Positions 12,471 to 27,000 of a stretch of DNA of 44,060 bases are shown in pieces. Positions within the stretch are counted from its first letter, which is position 1, and every line of letters begins with the position of its first letter. A program made the position numbers and the translations under genes. The stretch spans positions 1 through 44,060 of the forward strand of contig JBAMDO010000310.1 of assembly GCA_037074765.1 (NCBI GenBank), given 5' to 3'. This DNA is from Mansonella perstans. Its lineage: Eukaryota > Nematoda > Chromadorea > Rhabditida > Onchocercidae. Under the pieces are notes generated by a model. That model was not told the origin of the DNA. It searched no databases and worked only from the letters and a program-made list of their open reading frames with translations.

Positions 12471-12611
12471 TTAAATAATAAGCTCGCTTCGCAAATGAAA
12501 AATGAAGTGTGAATGATAGAAAACAGGCATTAACTGTCGTTGTTCTGCTGCTTTGTACACAAATAGCATCGGCAGCATTGTTGACAACATCATCAGTCTT
12601 GTTACTGCCAT
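12471..12611 (-). CDS. Possible signal-peptide exon (tentative)
   Basis: A 46-codon frame starts at the ATG at 12611 with MAVTRLMMLSTMLPMLFVY, a hydrophobic leader, and ends in a stop at 12471. A CTATAATAG sequence just upstream could serve as a splice acceptor. A phase-2 donor at TGT|GTACAA (exon 12559-12611) would join in frame to the block at 10589 across a 2-kb intron. It is too short to call firmly and no homology is recognised. Confidence 0.25.
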   Translation of the reverse strand: MAVTRLMMLSTMLPMLFVYKAAEQRQLMPVFYHSHFIFHLRSELII

Positions 12612-15600
12612 CTTCGTTGGAAATTGCAGCTATTATAGATAACGATAACTTGATTTAATCATTTTCACCAAATCCATTATTTTACATTCTAGAAAATAAT
12701 GCTGGTAACAGTGATTATGTAGATAACATATTGTGCAAATGATTATCGTTTAAATGCGGTAATTAATAATAATTGTCTCTTATTAATAACTGGACCTCTA
12801 TGAACTTCTGATGTTTTTCAACCAATAAAATTAAATAGAAATTACTGGAGTATTTTTAATATTAATATTTTAACACTAGTTATCGGTGAATTTGTGATTT
12901 GTAATCTCTTTTTGGTAAAAGAAGTTCTTCTACATTTTTTAATTAAAGAAATGAATGATAAACATGAAGTGGCATTGAAAATATCATGTTTTAATGAGCA
13001 TAATTGTATGACTTAATGCTGCATCAGTTCATAATACATTTTGAAATTGTAATCCAGTATTTAAAATATATAATGAATAAATTTCTCATAATGCAGAAAG
13101 GATTTACTAAATTGCTCTTTAATAACTAAACCTAATCATACTATAAATTGAATAACTGAAAATTACTGCTCTAACTATAGTTCATTAAATTTCCATGATC
13201 AAATGACATTGAGCAATGATTTTCAATTATCTTTCAGAAGTCTAGTGATTTTAGATTAGTCGCTTAAAATTCCTAAAGCGATAGAATTATTTGCAATCAC
13301 TGATCTGCAACTGTAAAATTCCTAGGCAAGTGTAAACATGATAAAAACTATAAAAGAAATTAGAAAACTTGTTTAGCATAATCATCATCTGATGCAATAC
13401 CTTTATATGACTATAAACTGATAGAAAATATGTATTCCGTTGTACACAATATTTGTAATACTGATCAATGTGTCCCAAGATGATTGCATTGGTGATAGTT
13501 ACAACATGTTTAAATTGAACTAAAAGCATCTATTCAATTGCTTAGCAAAATTTTATAAACCACTGCAAAATTGTTACATCTGTCAACCACCATTTATATT
13601 AGAAACATGAATGCGTCAAAGATTTTTGAGGATTTTAACTTATCCATACATGATTACCTCTTTTAAATTAATTAATTAGAAACTTGAAGGTCCAAAATTG
13701 AAAAGCTTCGCATGAAACAATAATAAGCAATTTTACTTCCAAGATATTCTAAAGGAGAGTTCTAAGTTTATTGAATTGCAACTAGAACAAAAATAATCAT
13801 AGTAATGACAATGATAATAATAACTTTGTGCTTTTGTCAAGTAAGAAGAAGAAAAAGTAATGGCAACTAATGAAGATATCCAGCAAATTTTAGAAAAATG
13901 TATTGTGGAAAATAAATAAACGGACCGGTAGACAAAAACATTGGATTGACAAAATTAGCGGTAAAAATGATAATAAGCTCGAATATGTTAGACCTAATCT
14001 CCTGTTATCTAAAAATGGTTGTCGTTATCATTGTCAATATCACTAGTGACCGTTCAACAGTGATAATTGCTAATTGTTGATCCAAAGCACTGCCTACTTC
14101 AAAAAGGAAACGTAGAGTGATGCATCTTTGCTAAAATGTTATCACTGACAAAGGATGGATATAACCGATTCATATTATGATGCTTTCCCTGTTTAGTTTT
14201 TTTTTTTTTTTAAAGCAGGAAATGCGATTAGTTCGAAAACATGAAGGAATGAATGAAAAAGATGAGGTAATAAAACAGAGCAAAAAATAAGAAATAAGCG
14301 AGTAGGTATAAAACAGGTAAATTAAGCAAAAGGGACATTTCAAACAAAAGTCTTCGTACGCTATTCCAAGCACCATGGAGATAAATTGATTGTTTTTAAA
14401 ACAGGCGCATTGTTAATTTCGTCGGGATTTATTTGCGCCAGTTAAACAATCGTTTAATAATTAAAAGAAATGGTTAAACTAAAGTAATTAAAGATGAAAT
14501 GCTTTCAGTTCTTGTCCGACATTCTCCCCAACAAATATGTTTGTCTTTCTGCTGTAAATTTATAAGTAAATTTGCTATATTTTCTCCTTCCATTTCAGGT
14601 GCGATAATTAAATGATAAAACAATTAAGGAATTCTTTTACTAAATTGCAATTAGCTGCTCAAATGAATATTAAAATCAACAAAATTTCCCAAATAAAAAC
14701 CGAAACCTCTCCAAATATTTCATTTTTCGGTAAAATATTATCAACTAAGAGATACATTACTGTCGATGAATATCATAGCTCCATTCTCAAAATAAAATAC
14801 AGCGAATCCTGAACTGTTTACATGGTTACTGCAGTGCATAATTTTTTGAAGAATTAGCAAGTATATTTAGAATTTTGTTTACATGGCCAAATTCAATCAA
14901 TCTTATTTTTAATTTTTTGAAAGGTTTGAATTTGGAAAATTGCTCGTAAAACTGCCGGACATTATTCTCCAGTGCAAAGCATCTTCCGATCGTGTAATCT
15001 GTACACAAAAGAGAGCGCAAGATGAAACTTGGTTTTGCAAAATGGTTACAACTGGATCACTTCACTGTGAATATGCCAATGGTAATGTAGCTTTGCGAAC
15101 TTTTGTTCTGCTCAGCAAAGTGTGCTAAAGAAAAAATCAAAAAGAAAAAAAAACTGAAGCATAATTTCAAACTGGCTTGAAAATTAGGAAATTCAACACA
15201 ACACATAGCTATACACAATTTGAGAGCTGATGATATGCCTACGCCTAATTTCGTCAGAAGGATATATTCACTGAGCACGAGGTACTGCGAGAATTGCTAG
15301 ATAAAACCATTATTGTCGCAAATTAATTTGAAAATTTTTATTCGAACAAAATCAGTAAGAACTGAAAACAGCGTTGAAAGACGGAAATGAAATTATAAAA
15401 TGCTTGGAGTTTATATTTCTTACCATAAATTTATCATTCTTTTCCTTTTTCTAAAGTTTCCGACCAAATCGGCCAACCGTTTTCTTCACTTTCAGTAACA
15501 GTAACAGGCTTTAATCGACATCCGGAACACGTCTTATTTGCTTCCGTCTATTTGCCACGTTTATGAAGCCTACTAATTCATGCCAAATGTTTATCTAATG

Positions 15601-18033
15601 AGAAGTTTCATCACTTTTTCACTAAATCTTAAATAAATCTTAAATTTGGTGAATGAAAATGAAGTGGGAAAAACCCGAATTAAATCAAACATGATAAACA
15701 ACTGAGAAACATTGAAAAAGATTCATTTGCGAGTTATTTTAGACTGATAAAGATAAAACCGAAGAGATGGAAAGGGGAGAGAATTGGATTTTGTTCCCAT
15801 CTATTTCGGTTTCCATTTGACCAGCATCATCTTCAAGTGATATTGTCTGCAGCATGACAAAGGGATTCATATTCAAGTTTCAGAAGTTATTGATTCATTC
15901 AGCTGTTCTTCCGTATCGATTTCTTGAAATCATCTGAGGAATACCGTAAAGTATTTAAAAAACAAAAACAAATATATAATGACTATAAAGCAAAGGTAAA
16001 ATTAATACCTAGGAGTAATAATTTATATGATGACATAAGATACTCGGTAGAGATGAAATATCAATATTCAAAAACTATTAGCATTGAGAAGTGCATTCGA
16101 TATAACTATATTAATTGTATCTGAATTTGAATGCAAGTTATTTTGGGCCATTTCAAATTCATTTTCTCAAATAGTTAGATTCATGTTTGCTCTGTAAAGG
16201 ATTTTAAATAAAATTAACTGCAATGTTGACATAACCTGAGCGCTATTTTCACGTTTTTAATATATGCAGTATGGAACAGCTATTGCTGAATAATTACAGC
16301 AAAATAACTGGTAAAAACAATAAGAGTCAGTGCTCCCTCTGAAAACGCTTCAAATTGAAAATCAGTCATTATGAACTCGACTTTTCTTCTTTTCGCTGCG
16401 ACGAAATGAACTAGTAGCGAAAAAGACAACGGAAATGATGAACGACTTTTAATCCATTTGTATTGCTAATTCAAATATATATATATATATATGGGAATTC
16501 TATTTTCCCAAAAATAATAATAAAGAAAAATATAAATTAAAAAGGGAAGATTGAAAACTAAGACAAATGGTACAATCATTTTCAGCACGACAATGGGCAT
16601 GTTTTGAAAAAAAAGTGAAAAAATAAGTGATACCTCTAGAAGAGGAATTGAAATTAAAAAAAGAGAAGGCAGGGTAAGAAGAGAAAAAGAGGGGAAATTT
16701 GCAAAAGAAAAGATTAATGAGCAGATTAATGTGAATTACAACTTCAATTTTACATCACATAAAAAAAAAACATTCCATGAACGACAACATTTGTTAAAAA
16801 ATTTGTATCCAAAATAAAGCAATTTCCCACTTAAATTCGATTAAATTAATGAAGAGAAAATTCGAAGGGCATTATATTTCAGAAAGTTCAGTGAAGATTT
16901 AAAGTTCAATCGCAGTCTTTTAGAAGAAATTCTACAGATCTGAAGTGTCAGTAGATGAAGCAACAATGAAAAAATTTATATAAACAAAAAACAAAGCAAA
17001 AAATAGCCTAAAATAAGACACTAGTTTATACAATAACTGTACAATATTGCTGATCAAGTCTTAAAGCTCTCGAAAGATTTCGAATAACGAATCTGTATCG
17101 TGCAAGTCTTCCATAGAGATAAATCGGAATCGAGATTTTAGAACACTTTCAAAAATCTCAACAGCGAATTGTATATTGTAAAAGCGTAACAGTTTGAGTT
17201 TGCGAAATTTCAAAGTCTTAATAGTTTCATATTAACGAGATTTTCTGCAAAATGTTAGAGCAAATCTCTGTAAAAACGTTAAAAACAGAAGAAAATATGA
17301 AAATATTATTATGCAATCTAACAGTAACAAAAAATAGAATGAAAAATACAGAAATGAGTGGAAAGGCACAAAAGATCTAAGTAGTGCCTCGACAACAAAG
17401 CATTACATATAAATAGTAAGACAACTAAGATATGGACTAGCGCAATACTTGTCAGAATCATCACTAATTCTGAATCAAGAGAGCATAATTAATCACATTA
17501 TTATTAAACGATGAGCATATGTAGAGAAGAAAGAATATCACTGCTTCATTTCTAAAGAGCAGTGATACAGAAATTATTCTGAATCCAATAAATTGCATTT
17601 ATGCAACTGAAATAAGAGTGTCGAGTTACTTTATTAAGCAAGTTACTCGCAAGAAGTCAAGTGGATCTTTTTTAGTTTTTTTTGTTTCGAAACTTACTGA
17701 TTTTTAAAAGGAAAACAGAAAATTAATGAGTTCTGAAATAAAAATGTTGAATTTTGAGCATATAAAATCCCAGTTACATGCAGTGTTTCACAAACATAAT
17801 ACAAATTCATGATTGGTAAATTTTTGTCAGTAAAACTGGTTTAGAGATAAAAATTTAAAAATTTTTTCAACAACATTTTCTAATTTTTTTGGTTAACAAA
17901 AATGAAACCCGAAACAAAATTGACGAAAATGTTTCATGGAATTCACCCGGAACAAAAACCTTTTCTAGTGTATTTGGATTTCCGCTGAATAGGCCTCTAA
18001 AACAACCGAAAAAAAAAACGTCCCCACTAGTAT
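12612..18033. other. Long intergenic region, no confident gene
   Basis: About 5.4 kb of AT-rich sequence. Weak plus-strand frames occur at 14612-14812, 14940-15128 and 15924-16124. The second reads DETWFCKMVTTGSLHCEYAN and could be a remnant, but none has a clear splice context or a recognised family. Around 15440-15570 both strands are open for about 40 codons. A short (AT)n microsatellite lies near 16475-16492. Nothing else is supported. Confidence 0.45.
16475..16492. repeat. AT dinucleotide microsatellite
   Basis: A short uninterrupted run of alternating A and T in intergenic sequence. Confidence 0.7.
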
Positions 18034-21000
18034 TTAAACCTGATCCGGTTTCCTCGTTGGTTTTGATAGCGAAATATCTTTTCGATCTGAATTCGGCGTT
18101 TTCAAAGTATTTATACAGCAAGACGGTGCTAATACGCCATTTATCAAATATCGTAAGCAAATAACTTCCCGACGAGCAAAACAAGTCATGTAGATCCAAT
18201 CACCCTGCAAAAACCATACATATTTGTCATTTCCTTCAACTGAAAACAATCAACATAAGCGATAGGCTCAGATCCAGTAATCTTAAAGAACTCTTTTTCA
18301 ATTCCTTTTAGTACAGAAAATCGCAAAAAAAAATGAACAAAAATTTGGACCAAATTAAAAAATAGTCAACTCACATGTGCAGTAATTCCAAGAACTTCTT
18401 GTGGATCCAATGGGACAGGAATAAAAATTTCTTTTAAGTGACGCATTCCTTTTGTACTGCTCAATAATGTCCATAAGCGACTAGTGGCATAGTCTAGCAC
18501 CAACAAATTCCCGAGCTAAAGAAAACTGAGCAGTTTACAAATTGAAAGCTAATTATAAACAGTAGCTTTTATTCTAAAGCTAACTATAGTTAAACGGATG
18601 TTCGGTGTACTAGCGATAATTGGGATGCAGAAGTATTATTGTATAGATTAATGAACGTACTAACTTACTGAATCGACAATAGCACTAGCTGGATTTTTTA
18701 TACATTGATAGAGTTTATACGTTTTCGTTAAGTCATATTCGTTGATTAATGTACCAGTGTGATCCACTACAAAGAGTAATATACGGTTTTGAGCTGCGTC
18801 ACATGTTAGTAGCACCACAGCTCTGTAAACGGATTTTAATTTCAGGAGGCAAAAACTCAAACGATAGGTTAAATGTAATTTTATAGGAATCTCTTACTTA
18901 AGGCCGATTACCAACCAATTCATCCTAAATGAACTGAGCTGCACAATATACTTTATGTTAAAAAAAAATCTTAAATATGGTTGACTGAGTTGACTGAAAA
19001 ATTTCAAGTAACTAAGAATTTTATGAATTTCGAGTCGTAATTTATAATTTTTTTTTTTAATTTCTATTTCTAAAAGCAAAATTTGAAGACGAACTTGTAT
19101 TCCGCTTGATCTTCAGCTATTTGAAGATATTGGTACCGAGTTTTTCTCGACTCCTTCAAAATCTTCCATCCCTCAAAGAAGAAATGAAGATTTTAAAAAG
19201 TCTGGCGTCAATATATATGTTCTATATATATATATGTATAGAAAATGCTTATTTCGAAGTTAAATCCTCGATTTAACAGTCGCGAAGGGTTATCGAGTTA
19301 AAAAATTTGTTTTATAGAAGGGCTAACTTTCCTGAACTGATTGTACATCCATAGTGCTGATCGATGGTTATCTCCAGAAACTGCAAATAATTCACCGCGT
19401 GGACTTACTGTTATCCATCGTGTCCTGCTCAACTCAATCTTCGGTTCTTTGGGACAAGGAATTACCTAAGAAGAAGGAAATTAAATATATTAACAGCATT
19501 ACGTAAATTTGCTGTTGTAGGAAAGCTCGGAAGATCCGCAAATTCAGATTTTAGGACCAAATATAAAACATCCAAAAGCCTTTTAAGTGCAGTATGTTTC
19601 CAGGAAACAGAATTAATACAAAGAAAACTCGCCTCTACTTTTTTGAAATTATTCGCAATATCAAATACATGTATGCTTCGTCCTTTGCTATGCATCACGC
19701 TAACTAGAAGATGCCAGTTTGTTGGATCAATGGTTAATGATGATGCCGAACAGTTCGGTGTTGGCAAATGTTGTAATACCTCGCCTTTACAAGTCAGTAC
19801 ATATACACCTGAAACGAAAATTAATAATCGCGGAGATCTTGAAATCCACTAATGAAGAAAACAGAAGAGAAGCATAGCTACGCTGAGGAAATCTTATTAG
19901 AGTTTAAGAAATGAAGATCAGAAGTATGATTTCAGATCTTTGGAATAAAAATAAAGGTTCAAATCTAAAAGAAGGTCTTCCTCCCATACTTCAATGTTGT
20001 TCTTTAAACTGGTCCAAAATAGCAATGGAACAAACGAAAAACAAATCCTTGTTATAAATATTCTAAATTTCCGAAAGGAGAATCTTTTGAGAGTTTACCT
20101 CCACAGCTATCCGAAACAGCAAGCAGTTGTTTCTTGGTAAAAATATTGGGTAAAGAAATAATGTCAATTGGTCGAGAAAATAACCGTTCACCGAAATGCA
20201 TGAAACCTGGCTCCACTGGTAAGTTTCCTGATGTACTCGTAGTTAATATTGCTGGGTTACAATTGGATACCGTTTGCTCACACAGTGGAACTTGCAACTG
20301 TAAAGCAATATTAAAAGGAAATGACTTAAAATTAAATCACATAAAGAGCAAATGACTTAAAATTACATTAAAATTCTTTGGAAGTTGTGTAGGTTGTTCA
20401 TAAACCGAAGTTCGCAAATTGGAAATATGACATGGATTTGCTTACAATCAGATAAAAAAAGTGGATGTAAATATCTGCTACGAATAGAAAGAAGTGTCCA
20501 GAAAGTTCATTCCTATTTGCCTTATATCGATGCCAAAAAGGTAAAATTCACCCAGTTCCATTTTCACAATTCTCCCTATCTTTCGGAAATGTACAAGTTC
20601 TTTATTCTTCACCAAAACCCCACAAAAGCTAATGCTATAACAAAAAAGCGAACGATTCAAAGCAGTGATAAAACCAACATCATGACTATCGTATGAGCTA
20701 TCCGTTCGGCAAACAGGGATAGAAGATGCTGCCGAAGGACTTGTGGAGCTGAAAAATATGTCAACAAAATGATTGTGGCACAATATGGACAGAAAGAATG
20801 GAAGGTTGTTATAAACAAATGAAAAATGGACAGATAAATAAGTAATACACATTACTTGAAAGCTTCTTCTTTCAAAGCGCAAGCTGAATCTGATTCTTCG
20901 GTGAGAGATGATTTTCGAAATGACTGGTGCCTCATTTCTCGAACCTAAAATCCAAAAAAGACAAAAAATGAACAGTGAACTAAACAAATAAACAAACAAA

Positions 21001-24000
21001 ATAAGCAAAAAAGTTTAATAAAAAAAAAGTAAGTGAAATAAAATAAAATATAATTAATTCATTACCGTGATAAAGTTAAAACATAAAAGAAAGATAGAAA
21101 TATGTCAAATGAAAAATGTATTGATTGAAATAAAAGAAACATGAAATAAGTGAGGTGTATACGAATTTCTTGACTTCAACAACTCACAAGAACACTAGGT
21201 TCAAGCGGTATCTGTGTCCTGCTATCTTCCATAGATAGTTGTTTATCTGAAATCTTGCTAGAATTCGATTTTTCTTTAGCTAATTCACTGAATCCTCTAA
21301 AATTAAGTGAACAGTCCGTTTTTGAGCGGTTTGGAGAAACATCCGGAGAAGCAAGCGCTGGAAGTGAAGATGTTGACCGTTGTGTTAGTGATGCTGATTT
21401 CATTCGCGAAGAGCTGAAGATAAGAAGTAAAAAGAGAAGTATTTCGAAATTTGTGATATTTATAAACATTTGAATTGCTTCTGTTCAAATTAAAAAGTAA
21501 AACCATAAAAAATCTAATACAATGTAAGTCGTATTATACTATTCTATACTATCAATATGCTATGCTTATATATCAATACCATCCTCTTCTTTTCTCTTCA
21601 AAAAAATTTTTGTTGCGAACTTCTCCCTAAATTGATTTATTCCAATCAAATTTTTTCCATATATAATTCCCCTTAATATTTCAGAAACGAATAATATTCT
21701 ATAGTAGTATAACGCAAATTTCTATTTGAAAAGTTAATCTTTAGACACAAAAAAGTTGTTGAAAAGAACTCCATCTTATTCATAAACCTATGCAGATCTG
21801 TGTGGAACTTGAGTGAAATTTTAGTCAAATACAATTTAGACCGACAATTTAAAAAACCTGAATAGCCAAATAAAAACTTAAATAGTAATTTAGAAAAGAA
21901 TGTGTACCCATTTTTCATACTATGATAACTGTCAAAATGTCTTGCTCGTCTTTCATACAAAATATCTTCTGCTGTTTCTTGTTTCTCAATCAAGTATTTG
22001 GCACAGTCAACAGCATTCCATGCCGATGGTAATGTAGCACTAAATTTTACTTGACACGAATTTTGTTCCTAAAAAAGTAAATTTCCTGAAAAATTAATTA
22101 AAACTGCAACATTCGTTTACTCGTTCTCTGTTTACGTCCTACTTTTTTCTAAATTATTGGAAATTCTTGCTCTTTGAGCTCTAAAAAGTTTTAAAAAACT
22201 TTTCTTAGTAAAAATATTAAAACCTGAGAAAAATCTTTCCATACTAAAATACTCACGTCTATACTATCGCAAGTGATATTGGCCATATGGCAAACTTCAG
22301 AAACCAAATTTTTCAAGCTGAAAAGATTTGTTTATAAACTTAAAAATGAAGTCGCATCATGTATTAATATTATAGGTAAGTTCCTAACTAGTAAGCAAAT
22401 CCAAATTCAAATCACTTTCTCAACCCGAAAACTTATTTGTCGATAATATTAACAGAGAACTGCAACCTACCGTTCGGGATCTTTGGTACACATAGTCCAA
22501 ACTTGATGAGCTGGTCCAGAAGGCGAGAGAATATGATAAAGCGGTCGATTGAGCATTAACGAATTACAGTCTTCCAACTTGCACAAAGCCTGAAAATCCG
22601 AAAATCCGCATGCTATTCCTTTCTTCTCTATGAATTACTATATTATTCCTTTCTTAGCGAATGAAATTCATTTCAGGACAGACTATAGATTTCTAAGGCA
22701 TCCATTGCTTTTTTTGTAATAAGTCTACTCCATAACCCTCTAAATACATATAAATATAAACCAGAACTTGTGAAGTGTAGTGCAAAAGTGCATACTACTG
22801 AGATGTATTGGAGATTTTTTTTGATATATTTCAGCTACTGAACTGTAGTTTAAATTAATTACCAAATTTTAAGACAATAACAGTCTTATCAGTAACAAAT
22901 GCAATATAACTATTTGGTAGCAGACATCTTTAACTACTTTTAGAATATCTATGTATGATTATGTCCAAGGAAAAATCGTGTGTTTTGAATGTTTGTTCTA
23001 TACTATGCCGCTGGGACTTTAACCCCGTTATTGAAAATCAAACAGAATCATAAAATAATTTACCATGTTGACAATGGAGTATTACTGCAGCCAAATTTAA
23101 AGTTGAAATTCACCCTAACGAACTTTGAGAAGCTCACTACAACTGCTTACCAAGCTAGCGTCTTTCGCCACTCGCATTTTTTAATTTCTCATATCTAATT
23201 TTGGCAAATAGATGTTCACAAGAAATAAATTGCTTTGTTGGAAACCTCAAGTAATACATACAGAAGTGTTCTATCCGTTGCCATGAATGTACAAAAATTC
23301 CTATAACTACAATGTACATTACAGTGTGCTAAAATATGAATTAAAATTAATGCATCTAACCCAACAATCTCAAACTATTCAGTGTCTTCGGATGACATGC
23401 CTGATTTCGAAATTTAAGATTTTAATTAGAAAACAAACAGGATGTTTATTTGTTACTGGAAATAATGTTTTGGAAGAGATAAATTCAAATGAATATAACA
23501 AACTCTGTTAAGCCTCGAAATAAGCAAACGATCCGGTTCATTCAGTTCCTCAAGACGTTTCCGGAGAAGACCAACCAAGTGACATTCCAACTAAAATTGA
23601 AATAAATACTTACTTTTTAGGTGGTATAATTTTGTAATGTGAAAAAAATTCAAATAGAAAGCAAACAATTATTGCTTTCTTTCAAAAAACAATTTTTTAC
23701 AATGTTTCTTACTGCACCTTACTTTTTCTTTTCATTTAGTTCGCTTTTTGAACCTATCTTTTCTATCACTAGTGAGGGTAAAAAACTTGTACGAATTTGT
23801 TTGATGTCACATGATTTAAGTTCTGCAACAGAACGATTACCGTTCGATTCAATGGAGAAAGACATGGCCAAAATATACCGATTTTTGGCAAAATTCAATC
23901 AGAAAAACAATCAACAACAAACTGAGAAACGATTTGCCAAATTCGATCATAATCAATCCAGTCACGCACGTGTAAAGAAGTATCAAATAAAAATCATCTT

Positions 24001-27000
24001 CACGAAACTTTTGCTTAAAAATAATTCCAGAAAAGTTGTACGCACAGTAGCAGTGAATTCATGTATTTGCACTTCGAATTCTTTGGCAAGACTGGACCGT
24101 GTAGAGCATCTCCCTTCCAATGCTTGCATTGCTGAACGGTACAACTCTTGTCGAGTCCATTTACCACTTCGATGCTCCGTATGTCCATTCATCAGATGAC
24201 AAACACTGCAAACAAAACCATTTCGAATTTGGCAGAAAAATGTAAACAGCATTAAATGAAATATCCGGCATTCTCTTTAATCTTTTTAAGATTTCCAAAC
24301 TTTCCTATTCTGTAAGCATAACTGTAGCACAATAATATATCTTGAGGATGAATAGATATGAATAGCCTTATTTCTTCAAACGACAACAAATTAAAAGAAA
24401 ATCCTATTATTGTTAAGTTACCAAATTCATTACAAAATCAAATGGAAAACTGACCAAAAATTATATACCAATAATGAGAACAATAATTCATTCAGCATAT
24501 CAAATAAATCAGTAGTCCAAATGTTCAAAAGCGCTGACATAAGAGAAAGTTTAAAGTTGACGCCTAATGTATTCCAAAAAGGTATGAATAGCCAAGAAAA
24601 TATTCTTCTTCCTATGCTCAAATATTCATGCACTGCTTACAGAATTTTGAGCTTCAGATTGAAATATTGGAAGTCGAATTTTTTTAAGAAAAAATTAGTG
24701 GTTAAAGTTTTCAAAATATGTATTTAAACCAATTCAGTATGAAATGATACTAACTAGGCAGCTGCACTCACAGTAATCAGGATTATCTTTTGAAAATAAC
24801 CATTTCTTTTAAAAATTCTGAAAATTCTTTTCTCTTTTTGTATTCATTTTGACTCTATTGTATTGATGAATTTGATGACTTTATTCTTCCTCCCTAATTT
24901 TCAAGTCGAAAATGAAGCTAAAACTTAGAGATCCAAGCGCAAATGCTCAAAATAGTAAACAGAGGACGTACAGACAAACGAACGAAATGAAAACGAGGAA
25001 AAGATGAGAGGGTTGGCAATAAAAAATAAGTGCTATGGACAGTGATTACGAATGCTTATTAATAATGTCGGACTAATAAGCTATGCCTTGAACCGTTTTT
25101 TGTCCTCCAATTCATGGACCCATCTTTTTCTAACTCATGAATTTGTAGCTAAAATATCAGATTTAATTTTTCTTCTCGCTTTTTTCATTCCAGCATTTTT
25201 TTCAATTCAACAATAATTTATGAAGTTTTCAATGAAAAAGTGGTATGACCAGCACGTCCTCACTGGAAGTTCCATTTTCAACTGAAATCCCAGGATCATT
25301 TTGGGTCTTTTCTACAACTGACCCATCGTGCTTTTTGTAGTGACCAAATATCATGTGGAAATCCAGACACTAGCAAAAATCATTTCGTCTGATAAATCTG
25401 TTTATAAAGTGTCAAAAAATTTGGATCGTTCGTCCTTCAAGAATCAATTTGACAATATCTGTTTAATCTAAGATATTTGACTGAATTTATACATAGTATT
25501 GTTCTCCCTTCCACATCCTAATGGAATGATAAAATGAAATGATCAGATGTTATAGAAGGAATACTCGAATCAAAAATTCCATCATCCGATTAAATTGAGA
25601 TGTTTTCATGAATAGATTTTTAGGCATTCGTTTTGATGAACTAAAATATTCATGACTAGCTATCATCAACTACGATCTATTAAACAGGTCATTTACTTCT
25701 TTTCAGCTCTAATACCAATAAACTTGGCAAAAAAAATATGAACAAGGAAGGTTAAAAGAATGAAAAACTAAAAAGTGAAAAAGCAGCAACTTTAACAGAA
25801 GAGATGTGGACTAAATTTAGTGGGAATGAAAAAAAAAGAAAATTTCGTAACGCTAATAGCATCTTCCGTAGAAATAAACTTGAAATGATTAAAAAATCCC
25901 TTTCAATGAGGATGAGTGTTTTAAAATATTAAAACAGTATGTAGCTGTTTTCATGAACCAGGAAAAAAGCAAAGAAATATAGTTAGCGATGGCAACGTCT
26001 ATTCTATGTAACGAGGGCTTTTTTTTTCCCATTCCTCCTCCCAGCCAAAAATCCTGTTGAAATATGGTTAAGAAAGCCTCAAAATATCCTTCAGACCTTA
26101 TGAGCCAATTTTTTGATCTATTCTTCCTTAAACAAGTAGTATAAAAAGCATACTAGACAAATGTTTTATTTCATACTCCATTTATATATGTTTCAGCTTA
26201 TGTTTGAAAAGTAATTTTAATCTAATCAAAGTAGCAACTGGCAAAGTAACCAATAAAATATCTCTCGTAAAAAAAACTCTGAATATGCAATCGAAAAAGA
26301 TATCATTAAAGAAATTATGGAAGAGAATTGCAAAAGCAACATGAAAACGATTGATCATAAAAGAAAAAAGTAAAAGTAAGACTTTGAAGATTTACGGGAT
26401 ATCAAGAAGATTTATATTAAATACAAAACTGTCGATTTATTTCTGGGCCTTTAAGCATTATAAGAGACAAAAGCGACGTGAAGATCTTATGAGATCATCC
26501 GTCAAATCAATTCTTGCCGTAAAGCAGGTCATCATTTTTTTCTTTTCAGACTGTGATTTTTCCTTTTAAATTAGTAGCAACTTCTTCCCACTAGTTTTGC
26601 TATTTCAAAATATTTGTCGTCCTTTTTTATTCGATATATCTACCTGCTGTTTTTCCCACAGAAACACAGTGCATAAATGGATTTGTGGGAATTTATTGTC
26701 TCTAATTTTTAGTATTTATATAAAAATTTGTTTTTTGTACTTTTAGCACAAACTCGTTATAATATCAATCCAAAATTGAGAAAAATTAGATAATTATACT
26801 ATGGAGCCAATTTTTCCAATTTCTCTTTTACTAAAAATATTGCAACTATCTTTAAACTACTGATATCTATATCACGAATACACCTAATATACTTTGTGTA
26901 GCATTATAATAAGATCAGAAATAACATTAAACAGAAGCATATCTTAATATGCACAAACATAAAAGATTTCTGATATGTAATCAATCTTTTTATATAGTCT

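Noticed and set aside
23639..24199. 186-residue plus-strand open frame
   Set aside because: It is antisense to the B-box gene exons at 23770-23822 and 24009-24205, whose splice sites and zinc-ligand pattern are convincing; the plus-strand frame has no homology.
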